Positions 47,916-57,406 of a DNA stretch of 60,387 bases are shown piece by piece (positions within the stretch are counted from its first letter, which is position 1; each line of letters begins with the position of its first letter). The notes beneath the pieces are model-generated. The model had not been told where the DNA came from. It searched no databases and saw nothing but the letters and a program-made list of their open reading frames with translations. Made by a program: the position numbers and the translations under genes. This DNA comes from Bacteroidales bacterium (GTDB taxonomy: Bacteria > Bacteroidota > Bacteroidia > Bacteroidales > UBA932), in assembly GCA_017443465.1 (NCBI GenBank), contig JAFRXO010000046.1, forward strand, positions 1 to 60,387. The letters are read 5' to 3'.

Positions 47916-50900
47916 ATGAGAAAAAAAACTTTTCTGTCGATGCTTGCCTTTGTGGCAATCTTCGTTAGCATGAGTGTTACAGCCGTTGCCCAGCAACGTG
48001 TGACAGTTCAATTGAGAAATGCCAGTCTGAGACAACTCTTTACAGCAATCGAGAAGCAGACTGACTATAGGTTTTCCTATCGTGACGTCAATATCGATTC
48101 CCGCAGGGATATAACAATCGATATGACAAACGTGCCGGTAACGGAAGTCCTTGATGCTGCTTTCAAAAACCGCCCTCTGCGTTACAATGTGGTTTCTGAC
48201 AAGTCGATTACCATTCTGGAAAAACAGACGGGAGTACAAGCTGGTTCAAAGAGGACTGTCGTAGGCCGTGTTACGGACTCAAATGGTGAACCTCTGCCCG
48301 GAGCGGGAGTCGTTGAAAAAGGCACCGGAAATGGTGCGGCTACCGATGTGGATGGCAATTATATCATTGAGGTCAAAGGAGACAATCCTGTCCTTGTTTT
48401 TTCATTTGTGGGATTTGCTGATATAGAGGCTCCAGTCTCCGGACAGATTGTCAACGTAACCATGGATTCTAGCACGAATAACCTGAATGAGCTGGTATTT
48501 ACTGCTCTAGGTATGAAACGGTCCGAAAAGATTCTCAGTTATGCTGCCCAGACGGTAAAAGGAGATGATCTCCAGACGGTAAAGGGAGCAAGCATGGGGA
48601 CCAGTATGACAGGTAGGGTTTCAGGCTTGGCCGTCTATAACTCAACGGAATTCGGCAAGGAACCGACTCTGTCTCTCCGCGGAGGAACCCCGCTTCTGGT
48701 CCTGAACGGAGTCCCGACGTACCTGACCCTGACGGATATCAATGCTGATGATGTCGAAAGCATGACCGTATTGAAGGGAGCAACTGCCACTGCTTTGTAC
48801 GGATCCCGGGGAGGCAATGGAGCCATAATGATCACGACAAAGAAGGGTGGTGCCGAAGGTTTTCATGTGACTGTGAACTCCTCGACGATGATATTTGCCG
48901 GAAATCTTGCTCTTCCCGAGGTGCAGCATTCCTATAGCTCCGGTTATGGGGGCAAATATAACACGGATGACGAGGTCTGGGGAGATAAGCTTGATATTGG
49001 CCGGACTGCAAAGCAATATAATCCAGTTACTTACGAATGGGAAGAACAGGAATTGACCTCAAAAGGGAAGAACAACCTGAAAAACTTCACGCAGTTCTCA
49101 TTCACTACCGATAACACGGTAAGTGTCTCGCAGCAAGGTCGTAATGGAAGTTTCTATTCTTCAATTAATTTCAATCATATTAAAGGCCAGTACCCCAATG
49201 AGAATGGGAATGGTGTGAAATACAGTCTCGGTGGTACGGCCAAGATCGGGGATAAAGTTACGATCGAGGGGTCGATGGGTTTCACGAACAAGGGCTTTTC
49301 CAATATTTCCGGAATAGGTTACGGAACCCAGGGATATATCTACAACATGCTTGTGTGGATGGGAAGCGAATGGGATGTCCGTGATTACCGTGACTATTGG
49401 ATCGTTCCGAATGAAAAGCAGAACTGGATGAGGACATCCTGGTACGACAATCCCTGGATGATGGCATACGAAAAGATAGAGAGAACCAACAACTCCAAAT
49501 TCAATGGCATGGCCTCTCTCAAATGGCAGATTCTTCCATGGATGAGATTAATTGTAAGGGGTGGATATGAGTGGCGCGATTACGCGACGACTAAACGTGC
49601 TCCGCTGGGTATTAATTCCAACCGTGATTTCGGCTCTTCATCCAAAGGTTTCTATTCTGAGAATGCCGACAGGAGATTCTCAACAACTGACGATGCCATC
49701 ATTCAGATTGAGAAATCTTTCGGAGACTTTTCCATTGATGCATTGGCCGGAGGATCGATTTATTACTGGAACCAACGTAAAATAGCCGCAGAGACTGTCG
49801 GAGGTATTTCTGTTCCTGGTTTTTATTCCATTAAGGCTTCTGTCGGAACGCCCAAGATTACTCCGACAAGAGAGAACCAAGAGGTCCAGAGTCTTTATGG
49901 ACAGTTGACTTTCGGCTGGAAGAATGCTGTCTGGCTTGACTTGACAGGCCGTAACGACTGGTCTTCAACCATGCCTGCAAATGCTTCTTCGTATTTTTAT
50001 CCTTCTGTCGGATTGAGCTGGATTGTCTCAGAGTTGATTCCCATGCCATCATGGCTTGATTTCTGGAAACTCCGTGCGTCCTGGGCCGTTTCAAAGAATG
50101 ACCTTGACATCTATGATACGAGTATGGACTATTCCATCGATACTCCTGCCTGGGGCAGTTTGAATTCGGCATATTACCCGACAAGCATGCTTGGGGATGT
50201 CAAGCCTGTGACAGACAGGACATACGAAGTTGGAACGAGGGTGGATTTCCTGAACGGAAGGATTTCACTGGATGCTACTTATTACAATAAGTTGAACTAC
50301 AACAACACCTCGGAAACAACGATTTCGGCCATGTCCGGATTCACCTCCGTCCTGATGAATACGGATCTCCAATATGTGCGAAGGGGATTCGAGTTCACAG
50401 TGAAGGCCACTCCTGTAGTTACCTCAGATTTTGAGTGGAACATACAGACCAACTGGGCGAAATCCAACCGCTACTATGCCAAGATAGATGAAGAATATAC
50501 TTCGAAGCATCCTTGGGTGTATGTAGGTGCCAGGGCAGATTGGAAATCGACCAAGGAATTCACTTATGACCCTGACGGGAACATAATAAACAATTCATCC
50601 GGTTTCCCGATAAAAAGCAACTACGAGACGAAAATCGGCAACACCGATCCCGATTGGGTCTGGGGATTGATGAACACGTTCAGGTACAAGAACCTTTCCC
50701 TTTCGATCGCGCTTGATGGCCGAATAGGCGGTATGTCTGAATCCACCACTAACTACAGGATGTGGCAGACCGGAGTCCATACGGGCACGGATAATAAATG
50801 GCGTTATGAAGAAGTAGTCAATGGGAAACAGACTTTTGTCGCCCCTGGAGTCGTTGTAGTATCGGGAAGTGCTACTTACGACGAGTTCGGCAATATCCTA

Positions 50901-51218
50901 ACTGATGACCGTGTCTTCGCCCCTAATGATAAGGTCGTTTCCTACGAGACCTATATTAAGAAATACTGGGTCAAGAACATGGCGTTATTCAATTATGATG
51001 AGACCTTCTTCAAGATAAGGGAAGTCGCGTTAACATACAAGATACCGTCAGTATTCTGCAAGAAGATCGGTATGAACGCCACAACGGTATCCCTTATCGG
51101 ACAGAATCTTCTGCTTTGGTGCAAAGAATACCGTAACTCTGACCCGGACGTCGCCTCCGACAACCTAAATTCACCGTCGGTCAGATACATCGGCGTTGAC
51201 CTCAAGTTTGACTTTTAA
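47916..51218 (+). CDS. SusC-like TonB-dependent receptor with STN signalling domain
   Basis: This 1100-aa outer-membrane glycan importer begins with a Sec signal and an STN domain (about 28-105, LRQLFTAIEKQTDYRFSY), then a carboxypeptidase-regulatory-like domain (about 110-190, VVGRVTDSNGEPLPGAGVVE), a plug (SLRGGTPLLVLNGVPTYL, MTVLKGATATALYGSRG) and a 22-strand barrel. The STN domain should contact FecR and signal inwards. It is divergent from the sigma gene and followed after 11 nt by susD. This stretch is AT-richer than its neighbours and has no CATATG. Confidence 0.94.
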   Translation: MRKKTFLSMLAFVAIFVSMSVTAVAQQRVTVQLRNASLRQLFTAIEKQTDYRFSYRDVNIDSRRDITIDMTNVPVTEVLDAAFKNRPLRYNVVSDKSITILEKQTGVQAGSKRTVVGRVTDSNGEPLPGAGVVEKGTGNGAATDVDGNYIIEVKGDNPVLVFSFVGFADIEAPVSGQIVNVTMDSSTNNLNELVFTALGMKRSEKILSYAAQTVKGDDLQTVKGASMGTSMTGRVSGLAVYNSTEFGKEPTLSLRGGTPLLVLNGVPTYLTLTDINADDVESMTVLKGATATALYGSRGGNGAIMITTKKGGAEGFHVTVNSSTMIFAGNLALPEVQHSYSSGYGGKYNTDDEVWGDKLDIGRTAKQYNPVTYEWEEQELTSKGKNNLKNFTQFSFTTDNTVSVSQQGRNGSFYSSINFNHIKGQYPNENGNGVKYSLGGTAKIGDKVTIEGSMGFTNKGFSNISGIGYGTQGYIYNMLVWMGSEWDVRDYRDYWIVPNEKQNWMRTSWYDNPWMMAYEKIERTNNSKFNGMASLKWQILPWMRLIVRGGYEWRDYATTKRAPLGINSNRDFGSSSKGFYSENADRRFSTTDDAIIQIEKSFGDFSIDALAGGSIYYWNQRKIAAETVGGISVPGFYSIKASVGTPKITPTRENQEVQSLYGQLTFGWKNAVWLDLTGRNDWSSTMPANASSYFYPSVGLSWIVSELIPMPSWLDFWKLRASWAVSKNDLDIYDTSMDYSIDTPAWGSLNSAYYPTSMLGDVKPVTDRTYEVGTRVDFLNGRISLDATYYNKLNYNNTSETTISAMSGFTSVLMNTDLQYVRRGFEFTVKATPVVTSDFEWNIQTNWAKSNRYYAKIDEEYTSKHPWVYVGARADWKSTKEFTYDPDGNIINNSSGFPIKSNYETKIGNTDPDWVWGLMNTFRYKNLSLSIALDGRIGGMSESTTNYRMWQTGVHTGTDNKWRYEEVVNGKQTFVAPGVVVVSGSATYDEFGNILTDDRVFAPNDKVVSYETYIKKYWVKNMALFNYDETFFKIREVALTYKIPSVFCKKIGMNATTVSLIGQNLLLWCKEYRNSDPDVASDNLNSPSVRYIGVDLKFDF

Positions 51219-51229
51219 TTGACTGAAAG

Positions 51230-52756
51230 ATGAAAAGAATCATATATTTTGCACTTGGAATCCTGACCTGCTGCTGGGGTTGCACAGACAAGTTCGAATC
51301 ATATAATACGAACCCCAACACGACTTCCAATGCTACATCTTCCCTTCTGGCGACGGATCTTATACTGTCAACCATGGATGATGTATATGGACTGGCGATG
51401 CAAAAGCGAAACAGGCTTCATCTCTACGATGACATGCTCAGCAAGTACATAACTTACAAAGAGTCTGTCGGGTATTCTTACAACCTTTTGGGACGCGCCA
51501 GCTATACCGATCTGTACATGGAGAAACTCAATAATGTCGGCAAGATGGTCGGGTATGCGAAAGAAGGTGGTATGAGAAACTCCTATGAAGGCGTCGGCCA
51601 CGTTCTCAGGGCATTGAAATTCTTCGATCTTACCATGCGGGTAGGAGATATCCCCTACAGTGAAGCCATGCAAGGAGAATCCGGAATACAGTTCCCGGCT
51701 TATGATACCCAGAAAGAAGTGATCCTGGGGCTGCTTGACGAGCTCGAAAAAGCCGATGCCCTCTTGGCCGAGGGAGCTGCTTTTGCAGGTGACCCTGTTT
51801 ACGACGGAGATCCCCAAAAGTGGAGAAAAGCCGCCAATTCTTTGGCACTCAAGATATTGATTAATTTGTACAACAAGACATCCGACTCTGACCTTAATGT
51901 CAAAGGACGTATGCAGGCCTTGCTGGGTAAACCTATCTTCACGTCAAACGATGACAACCTCCAGCTGAAACACTCGAGTGACAAGACACAATGGTATCCA
52001 TTCTACGAGGATGGAAACAACTACATTGATTTTGTGTTCCTCTCATCAACGCTTGTTGATTCCCTGAAAGCATATGGAGACAGACGCTTGTTCTATTATG
52101 CCGAACCTGCGGTGAACATGGCATCTAAACCCGCCGAATGGGATTCTTACCAGGGTATTGACCCTGTCATTCCTTTTGCATCTGTCCAGGACCAGATGAT
52201 AAGTGGAGATTACTCAATGCTGAACAAACGCTATTACAAAGACCCCAAGGGAGAGCCGACATATGTATTGAGTTATAGTGAGTTGAACTTCATCCTCGCC
52301 GAGGCAGCAGTGCGCGGCCTGATTTCCGGAAGCGCCAAAAGCTATTACGACAAGGGTGTCCGGGCAGCGATGGAGTTCGTGTCCGATAATACAGCGGCTG
52401 CATATAACCATGGAATGGCTCTTGACAATGCTTATATCACCTCATACCTGTCTGGTGGCAGGGGTGCTTTCCCCTCATCGTCACAGGCCCAGATCAAACA
52501 GATCATCGTCCAGAAATACCTCTCTGAATTCTTGCAGGCACCTTTCAACGCATGGTATGAGTATCGCCGTACCGGTTATCCGGAGCTGGAGATCAATCCT
52601 TCGACAAATGAAAACATTCCGTCAACGAAGATGCCAGTACGGTGGATGTATCCGGATGACGAATACACCTACAACTCCGAGAATGTAAAGGCTGCCGTTG
52701 ACCGCCAGTTCGGAGGGAACGATGATAATAATCAGGTGATGTGGATCCTGCAATGA
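51230..52756 (+). CDS. SusD/RagB-family glycan-binding lipoprotein
   Basis: This 508-aa lipoprotein (lipobox Cys in CCWGCTDKF) is of the SusD-like type with TPR helices and loops. Family pieces include EGVGHVLRALKFFDLTMRVG, IPYSEAMQGE, DPQKWRKAANSLALKI and LSYSELNFILAEAAVRG. It captures glycan at the cell surface and hands it to the SusC transporter. It is 7 nt upstream of the GTG of the next gene. Confidence 0.94.
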   Translation: MKRIIYFALGILTCCWGCTDKFESYNTNPNTTSNATSSLLATDLILSTMDDVYGLAMQKRNRLHLYDDMLSKYITYKESVGYSYNLLGRASYTDLYMEKLNNVGKMVGYAKEGGMRNSYEGVGHVLRALKFFDLTMRVGDIPYSEAMQGESGIQFPAYDTQKEVILGLLDELEKADALLAEGAAFAGDPVYDGDPQKWRKAANSLALKILINLYNKTSDSDLNVKGRMQALLGKPIFTSNDDNLQLKHSSDKTQWYPFYEDGNNYIDFVFLSSTLVDSLKAYGDRRLFYYAEPAVNMASKPAEWDSYQGIDPVIPFASVQDQMISGDYSMLNKRYYKDPKGEPTYVLSYSELNFILAEAAVRGLISGSAKSYYDKGVRAAMEFVSDNTAAAYNHGMALDNAYITSYLSGGRGAFPSSSQAQIKQIIVQKYLSEFLQAPFNAWYEYRRTGYPELEINPSTNENIPSTKMPVRWMYPDDEYTYNSENVKAAVDRQFGGNDDNNQVMWILQ

Positions 52757-52763
52757 CGCTGTT

Positions 52764-55700
52764 GTGAGAGCACATACGTTAGTTCTTGTCTATATGCTTT
52801 TGTCCGTGGCTGTGACTGTATCATCAGCTGCGGACAAAAGTCAGTATAATGAATCAAAGAGGCTGCCGGCATGGACCGAGGGGAATCTTGACATCCATTT
52901 CATCAACACAAACAGAGGGGATTGCGCCTATCTGGTGTTTCCGGACGGGACGACGATGATGGTGGACGCTGGAGATATGGAAAATGGCGAAGCGCTTGTT
53001 CCGGACTCCACAAAAACGGCGGCATACTGGATTGCCGATTATGTCAAGTCATTCGCCCCGAAGGGAAATGACGGGATAGACTACTTCCTTCTCACGCATT
53101 ATCACGATGACCATTATGGCTCCTTTTACGGCACACGTCCGCTTCATAAAGAGGGGAAGTATCGTCTCTCTGGAGTGACTGAGTTGGCGGAGTATTTGAA
53201 AATCAAGACTTTAATTGACAGGGGATACGATTATCCCCAAGATTTGAGGACACTCACTGCAGATGGATCAAGCGTGTCTGACATAAGTGGTGATTTTCGG
53301 GATTGGCTGGGATTCGTAGATTATCAATGTGCGAGGCATGGGATGGTCAACCAGAAAGCGCAAGTCGGAAGCAGGACCCAGATCGTCCCGCTGAAGCACC
53401 CGGTCAAAGATTTCGGCGTCCGTATTTTGTTTGCAAACGCCCAAGTGGCAGACAAGCAGGCAGATACTGTCGCTTCTGAATTTAAGCCCAGAGACGGGTA
53501 TTATAATGAAAACAGTCTGTCGGTAGGAATAAAGATCTGTTACGGCGATTTCGATTTCTATACTGGTGGAGATATCGCCGGAATCGATTGGAAGGGCGAG
53601 ACATACCCGGGGTCCATGGAATCTTTGGCGGCTCCACTTATCGGTGAGGTGGATGTGGCTACATTGAATCACCATGGGAACAGGGACACCCAGAACTATC
53701 CATATGTCCAGACCGTGTCTCCCACGGTATGGATTCAGCAGGGCCACAGCAGGAGACATCCAGGGCAGGACGTGCTCCGGCGCATAAGCGCTGAAAACGC
53801 CAGGGGGGAGCGCGGCGACATATTTGCAATACACATTCACGCCGGTGCAATGGGCTACCTGGGGGATCAGATCCTGAAGTATTACAAATCGATCCACGGT
53901 CATATCGTGATCAGAGTCGCTCCGGGAGGGGATAGATACAAGATATTTATTCTGAATGATTTATCTAAAGAGCGGGAGATCCTGGCGGAATATGATTACG
54001 AGAGCAAACCAGCGGTCATTACCTCAGGTTACCCTGAACCTCCCCGTGGGGTCCATCCTCGCCTCTATCTTTTGGAAAAGGATATCCCCGCCCTCAGGGC
54101 AAGGGTTGCGTCTCCTCAGGGAAGAGACATCCTGCAGAGGATGGAAAAGCTTGTTTCTCCGATGGATACAACCCAGTGGGATGCCATTCAAAAAGACTTT
54201 CTCGGCAAGCGGGATTTCCATTATTACTTCGAAATGCGCGGGCTCACCACCCAGGTCCAGTTACAAAGTCTCGATTATTTGCTTCGAGGGAACGAAGGGG
54301 CGGGACGCAATGCTGTCAGTTCTATTCTTGACAGCCTTAAGAATACGCATTTCCCACGATATGACGGTGACTTGTCACGTGCCAGTGGTGTTATGCTCTG
54401 GGTCGGAGCGCTGGTGTACGACTGGTGCTATCCTCTCTTGACGGAAGACCAAAAGGAAGATTTCGTCAGGGAATTCCTGCGCATAGCCGATGACACCGAA
54501 CTTAGATGGCCTCCCAAGACTCGGGCAGTTACCGGGCATGGGTGCGAGTGGATGTTGCTCAGGGACATGCTCTCAGCTGCCATAGCCATCTATGACGAGT
54601 ATCCCCAGATGTACGAAAAAGTGGCTGAGCTCCTTTTCGGAGAATATGTTCCGGTACGCAATTACGTATATTCCGGCCATAACTACCATCAGGGCTCAGG
54701 TGATTATTTCCCAGTACGTTTCACGAATGACCTGATTTCTGCATGGATTTTCAGGAGCATGGGTTGTGGAGACATCTATTCCCCTGAGATGCAGTGGGTC
54801 TATTACGATTACATTTATCGTCGCCGTCCGGATGGACGGATGCTTCCAGCAGGTGATGTCAATCCTATTTCGCCAGGCATGAAAATGCCATATGAACTTT
54901 CCAAAGCCATACCGGCCATGTTTGCTGCGAGTTATTTCGGCGACCAGTACATCCAGTATGATTTTGAAAGGGATTCTCTGGGCCTGGAGAATCACCTCCT
55001 TCTGTATGAACTCCTTTGGCGCGATTTCTCCCTTAAGGGGAAAAGTCCTGTGGACCTGCCGCTGCACTGGTACAGTCCTGCCCCATATGGCTGGATGATT
55101 TCCCGTACGGGCTGGGGCGATGAGAGCGTGATTTGCGAGATGAAGGTAAACGAGCGCATGTTCGGGAACCATCAGCATTTGGACGGAGGGTCTTTCCAGA
55201 TTTACTGTCGCGGTCCGCTCGCTATTGATTCCGGTTCATATGAAGGTACTTCCGGCGGTTATAACAGTCCGCACAACAGGAACTATTTCAAACGGACGGT
55301 GGCGCATAATTCTCTACTTGTGCATGATCCGGACGAACTGTTCGACCTCAACGGCATCAGGTACGAAGGAGGTCCGATGCTGTCTAACGATGGCGGTCAG
55401 TGGATTTCTGAGACTGGAATGGCAGAGGCAGATTCTTACGAGGACCTGATGGACAGTTGCAGGGTTGTCGGTAAGGTTCTGGCTCATGCTGAGGGATCAG
55501 ATTATTCTTATCTGAAAGGAGATATCACGCAGGCATATAATCCTTCAAAAGTCAAAGATGTGCGTCGCTCGTTCGTTTTTTTGGACCGTAAATCTGCAGA
55601 CATTCCTGCCGTTCTGGTAATCAGGGACAATGTCGTACCTTCAGATCCGGCATTTACCAGAACCTGGCTGCTGCATTCCATAGAGGAACCGCAGTTGGGC

Positions 55701-56234
55701 CCCGACTGGTTTGAAGTATCCAGGACAAAGGATGGCGAAACCGGGATGTTGCATTGCGACATCCTTTCCGGCGGAAGTCCAGTCAAAATCGGCGGTCCGG
55801 GGAAAGAGTTCTGGGTGGATGGCGAGAATTATCCAAATGCCCCGGTCAGGTATCCTGATGCGGCAAACGAACGAGGCTCTTGGAGGGTGGAAGAACATAT
55901 TTCCGGTGAGGATTCGACTTTTTTTAATGTTATCCAGATATCGTCCACTGCCCGCAGGAAATGGTTGAGGGTGAAAAGAATCTCCGCCAATGGAGTAGAT
56001 GGGCTGTCCGTCGGCGGCAGGATCGTTGTGTTTTCCTCTGACGGTGACAGGATTGATGATAATTTCACGGTCAGAGTCCCGGGACGCAAGCGGGCTAATA
56101 TGCTTTTTACAGACCTGGCATCAGGGAAATGGACATTGACCGCAGGGAACTCGGTGACAGAATTCATTGTTGGTGAGAACGGCTGTTTTTCTATTGAAAT
56201 GCCTGCAGGAGAAGCAGCTTTAGCGAAAAAATGA
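52764..56234 (+). CDS. Exported metallo-beta-lactamase-fold/heparinase II/III fusion
   Basis: This 1156-aa protein combines two enzyme folds. Residues about 40-400 form a metallo-beta-lactamase-type domain with the metal motif THYHDDHYG (His112, His114, Asp116, His117) and ATLNHHGNRD, much like ComEC-type hydrolases. Residues about 422-1156 form a heparinase II/III-type lyase with a toroid half and a beta-sandwich half (FGNHQHLDGGSFQIYCRG, VAHNSLLVH). The GTG start gives a good signal peptide; an ATG at 52794 would give a poorer one. It is in the susC-susD operon and probably cuts the imported uronate glycan. The role of the first domain is unknown. Confidence 0.82.
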   Translation: MRAHTLVLVYMLLSVAVTVSSAADKSQYNESKRLPAWTEGNLDIHFINTNRGDCAYLVFPDGTTMMVDAGDMENGEALVPDSTKTAAYWIADYVKSFAPKGNDGIDYFLLTHYHDDHYGSFYGTRPLHKEGKYRLSGVTELAEYLKIKTLIDRGYDYPQDLRTLTADGSSVSDISGDFRDWLGFVDYQCARHGMVNQKAQVGSRTQIVPLKHPVKDFGVRILFANAQVADKQADTVASEFKPRDGYYNENSLSVGIKICYGDFDFYTGGDIAGIDWKGETYPGSMESLAAPLIGEVDVATLNHHGNRDTQNYPYVQTVSPTVWIQQGHSRRHPGQDVLRRISAENARGERGDIFAIHIHAGAMGYLGDQILKYYKSIHGHIVIRVAPGGDRYKIFILNDLSKEREILAEYDYESKPAVITSGYPEPPRGVHPRLYLLEKDIPALRARVASPQGRDILQRMEKLVSPMDTTQWDAIQKDFLGKRDFHYYFEMRGLTTQVQLQSLDYLLRGNEGAGRNAVSSILDSLKNTHFPRYDGDLSRASGVMLWVGALVYDWCYPLLTEDQKEDFVREFLRIADDTELRWPPKTRAVTGHGCEWMLLRDMLSAAIAIYDEYPQMYEKVAELLFGEYVPVRNYVYSGHNYHQGSGDYFPVRFTNDLISAWIFRSMGCGDIYSPEMQWVYYDYIYRRRPDGRMLPAGDVNPISPGMKMPYELSKAIPAMFAASYFGDQYIQYDFERDSLGLENHLLLYELLWRDFSLKGKSPVDLPLHWYSPAPYGWMISRTGWGDESVICEMKVNERMFGNHQHLDGGSFQIYCRGPLAIDSGSYEGTSGGYNSPHNRNYFKRTVAHNSLLVHDPDELFDLNGIRYEGGPMLSNDGGQWISETGMAEADSYEDLMDSCRVVGKVLAHAEGSDYSYLKGDITQAYNPSKVKDVRRSFVFLDRKSADIPAVLVIRDNVVPSDPAFTRTWLLHSIEEPQLGPDWFEVSRTKDGETGMLHCDILSGGSPVKIGGPGKEFWVDGENYPNAPVRYPDAANERGSWRVEEHISGEDSTFFNVIQISSTARRKWLRVKRISANGVDGLSVGGRIVVFSSDGDRIDDNFTVRVPGRKRANMLFTDLASGKWTLTAGNSVTEFIVGENGCFSIEMPAGEAALAKK

Positions 56235-56255
56235 CCCTAAATAGAAGCCGGTTGC

Positions 56256-56304
56256 CGACAGGCTGTCGCTAAACGGTTAGGAATGGACTCCATTCCTAAC
56301 CGTT
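56256..56304. terminator. Hairpins after the susC operon
   Basis: A 5-bp hairpin (CGACA-GGC-TGTCG, 56256-56268) is followed by a perfect 15-bp stem at 56272-56286 and 56290-56304 with a 3-nt loop. No T-tract follows, so it may be a 3'-end stabiliser or a factor-dependent terminator. The rest of 56305-56407 holds a -7 element and no gene. Confidence 0.6.
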
Positions 56305-56374
56305 CCATAGATTGTGTAAACAATCATAGTTATACTTCTCAGGAATTATCAGCGATTATTTATAAAAATATCCT

Positions 56375-56382
56375 TATCTTTC
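56375..56382 (+). promoter_or_regulatory. -7-like element of the aldo/keto reductase operon
   Basis: TATCTTTC resembles TAnnTTTG and lies 25 nt before the ATG at 56408. Confidence 0.45.
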
Positions 56383-56407
56383 ACTTTCGTATAAACCACA
56401 TTCAATT

Positions 56408-57400
56408 ATGGACAGGAGACAATTCTTCAAGGATATGCTGGCGGCTTCCGCAGCAGCCGGTATAACCGCATCCGGCTCCGGCATCGCGAGTGCCGCCGAA
56501 CCAGGTTTGTTCAAGAAAAAGCCGCATTACGATGCTAAGGGGCTTCCTACAGTGACGCTTACTCTCGGCAAGGACAAGGTAGTCATCCCTAAGATGCTCC
56601 TCGGGCTTGGCAGCCGTTTCTGCAACATCGATGATGAGGATGAAGCATTGGAGATGCTGAACTTCGCCCTGGACAACGGCTTCTATTACTGGGACACTGC
56701 CCACACATATGACAACACCCTGGCCCGCCCGGCCGGAAGGCCGAAGCCTACGCGAAGGGTTTACAGCGAGGAGCGTCTCGGCGAGGTGCTGAAATACCGC
56801 CGCAACGAGGTCTTCCTTTCCACTAAGGTCACCGCCCGCGAGCCATCAGAGGCCCTCGCAGAGATCGAGGACAGCCTCAAACGTCTGAAGACCGACCATC
56901 TTGAGACTCTCAAGATCCACAGCGTCAATTCGATGGAGGACGTTGAGGAAATGAGCAAGCCGGGGCACCTGATCGACATAGTGCACCGAATGAGGGACGA
57001 AGGCATATGCAAATACGTCGGTTTCTCCTGCCATGCCGATGCATATGCCGCTAAGGCCATGTGCGACCGTGGGGACTTCGATTCTATGCTCCTGGCCATG
57101 AACCAGTGGGACTCAAATCACCTGTCTCCGCGTCAGCAGGTAGCGATCCCGGCCGCGAAGGCCAACGGGATGGCCGTATTCCTGATGAAACTGGTGCGTC
57201 CGAAGGAGAACCGCAAGGAAATCGACATCCCTACCCTCATCCGCTATGCCCTCTCCCTGGACGGCCCGGATGCAGTCTGCCTGGGAATGGACAGCATAGA
57301 CGTCGTAAAGTCCAACATAAACATACTCAAGACTTTCCGCAAGTTCAGCGCCAAGGAGATGCAGGAGCTTTCCGAGGAGCTCGGACCATTTTACGTATAA
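56408..57400 (+). CDS. Tat-exported aldo/keto reductase
   Basis: This 330-aa protein has a twin-arginine leader (DRRQFF with a following hydrophobic stretch), which suggests a folded, cofactor-carrying periplasmic enzyme. The TIM-barrel catalytic set is visible: Asp and Tyr in WDTAHTYD, Lys in FLSTKV and His in KIHSVNS. The substrate is unknown; sugar or ketone reduction is likely. It is followed 6 nt later by the DUF2264 gene, so a sugar role is inferred. Confidence 0.85.
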   Translation: MDRRQFFKDMLAASAAAGITASGSGIASAAEPGLFKKKPHYDAKGLPTVTLTLGKDKVVIPKMLLGLGSRFCNIDDEDEALEMLNFALDNGFYYWDTAHTYDNTLARPAGRPKPTRRVYSEERLGEVLKYRRNEVFLSTKVTAREPSEALAEIEDSLKRLKTDHLETLKIHSVNSMEDVEEMSKPGHLIDIVHRMRDEGICKYVGFSCHADAYAAKAMCDRGDFDSMLLAMNQWDSNHLSPRQQVAIPAAKANGMAVFLMKLVRPKENRKEIDIPTLIRYALSLDGPDAVCLGMDSIDVVKSNINILKTFRKFSAKEMQELSEELGPFYV

Positions 57401-57406
57401 AGCCAT

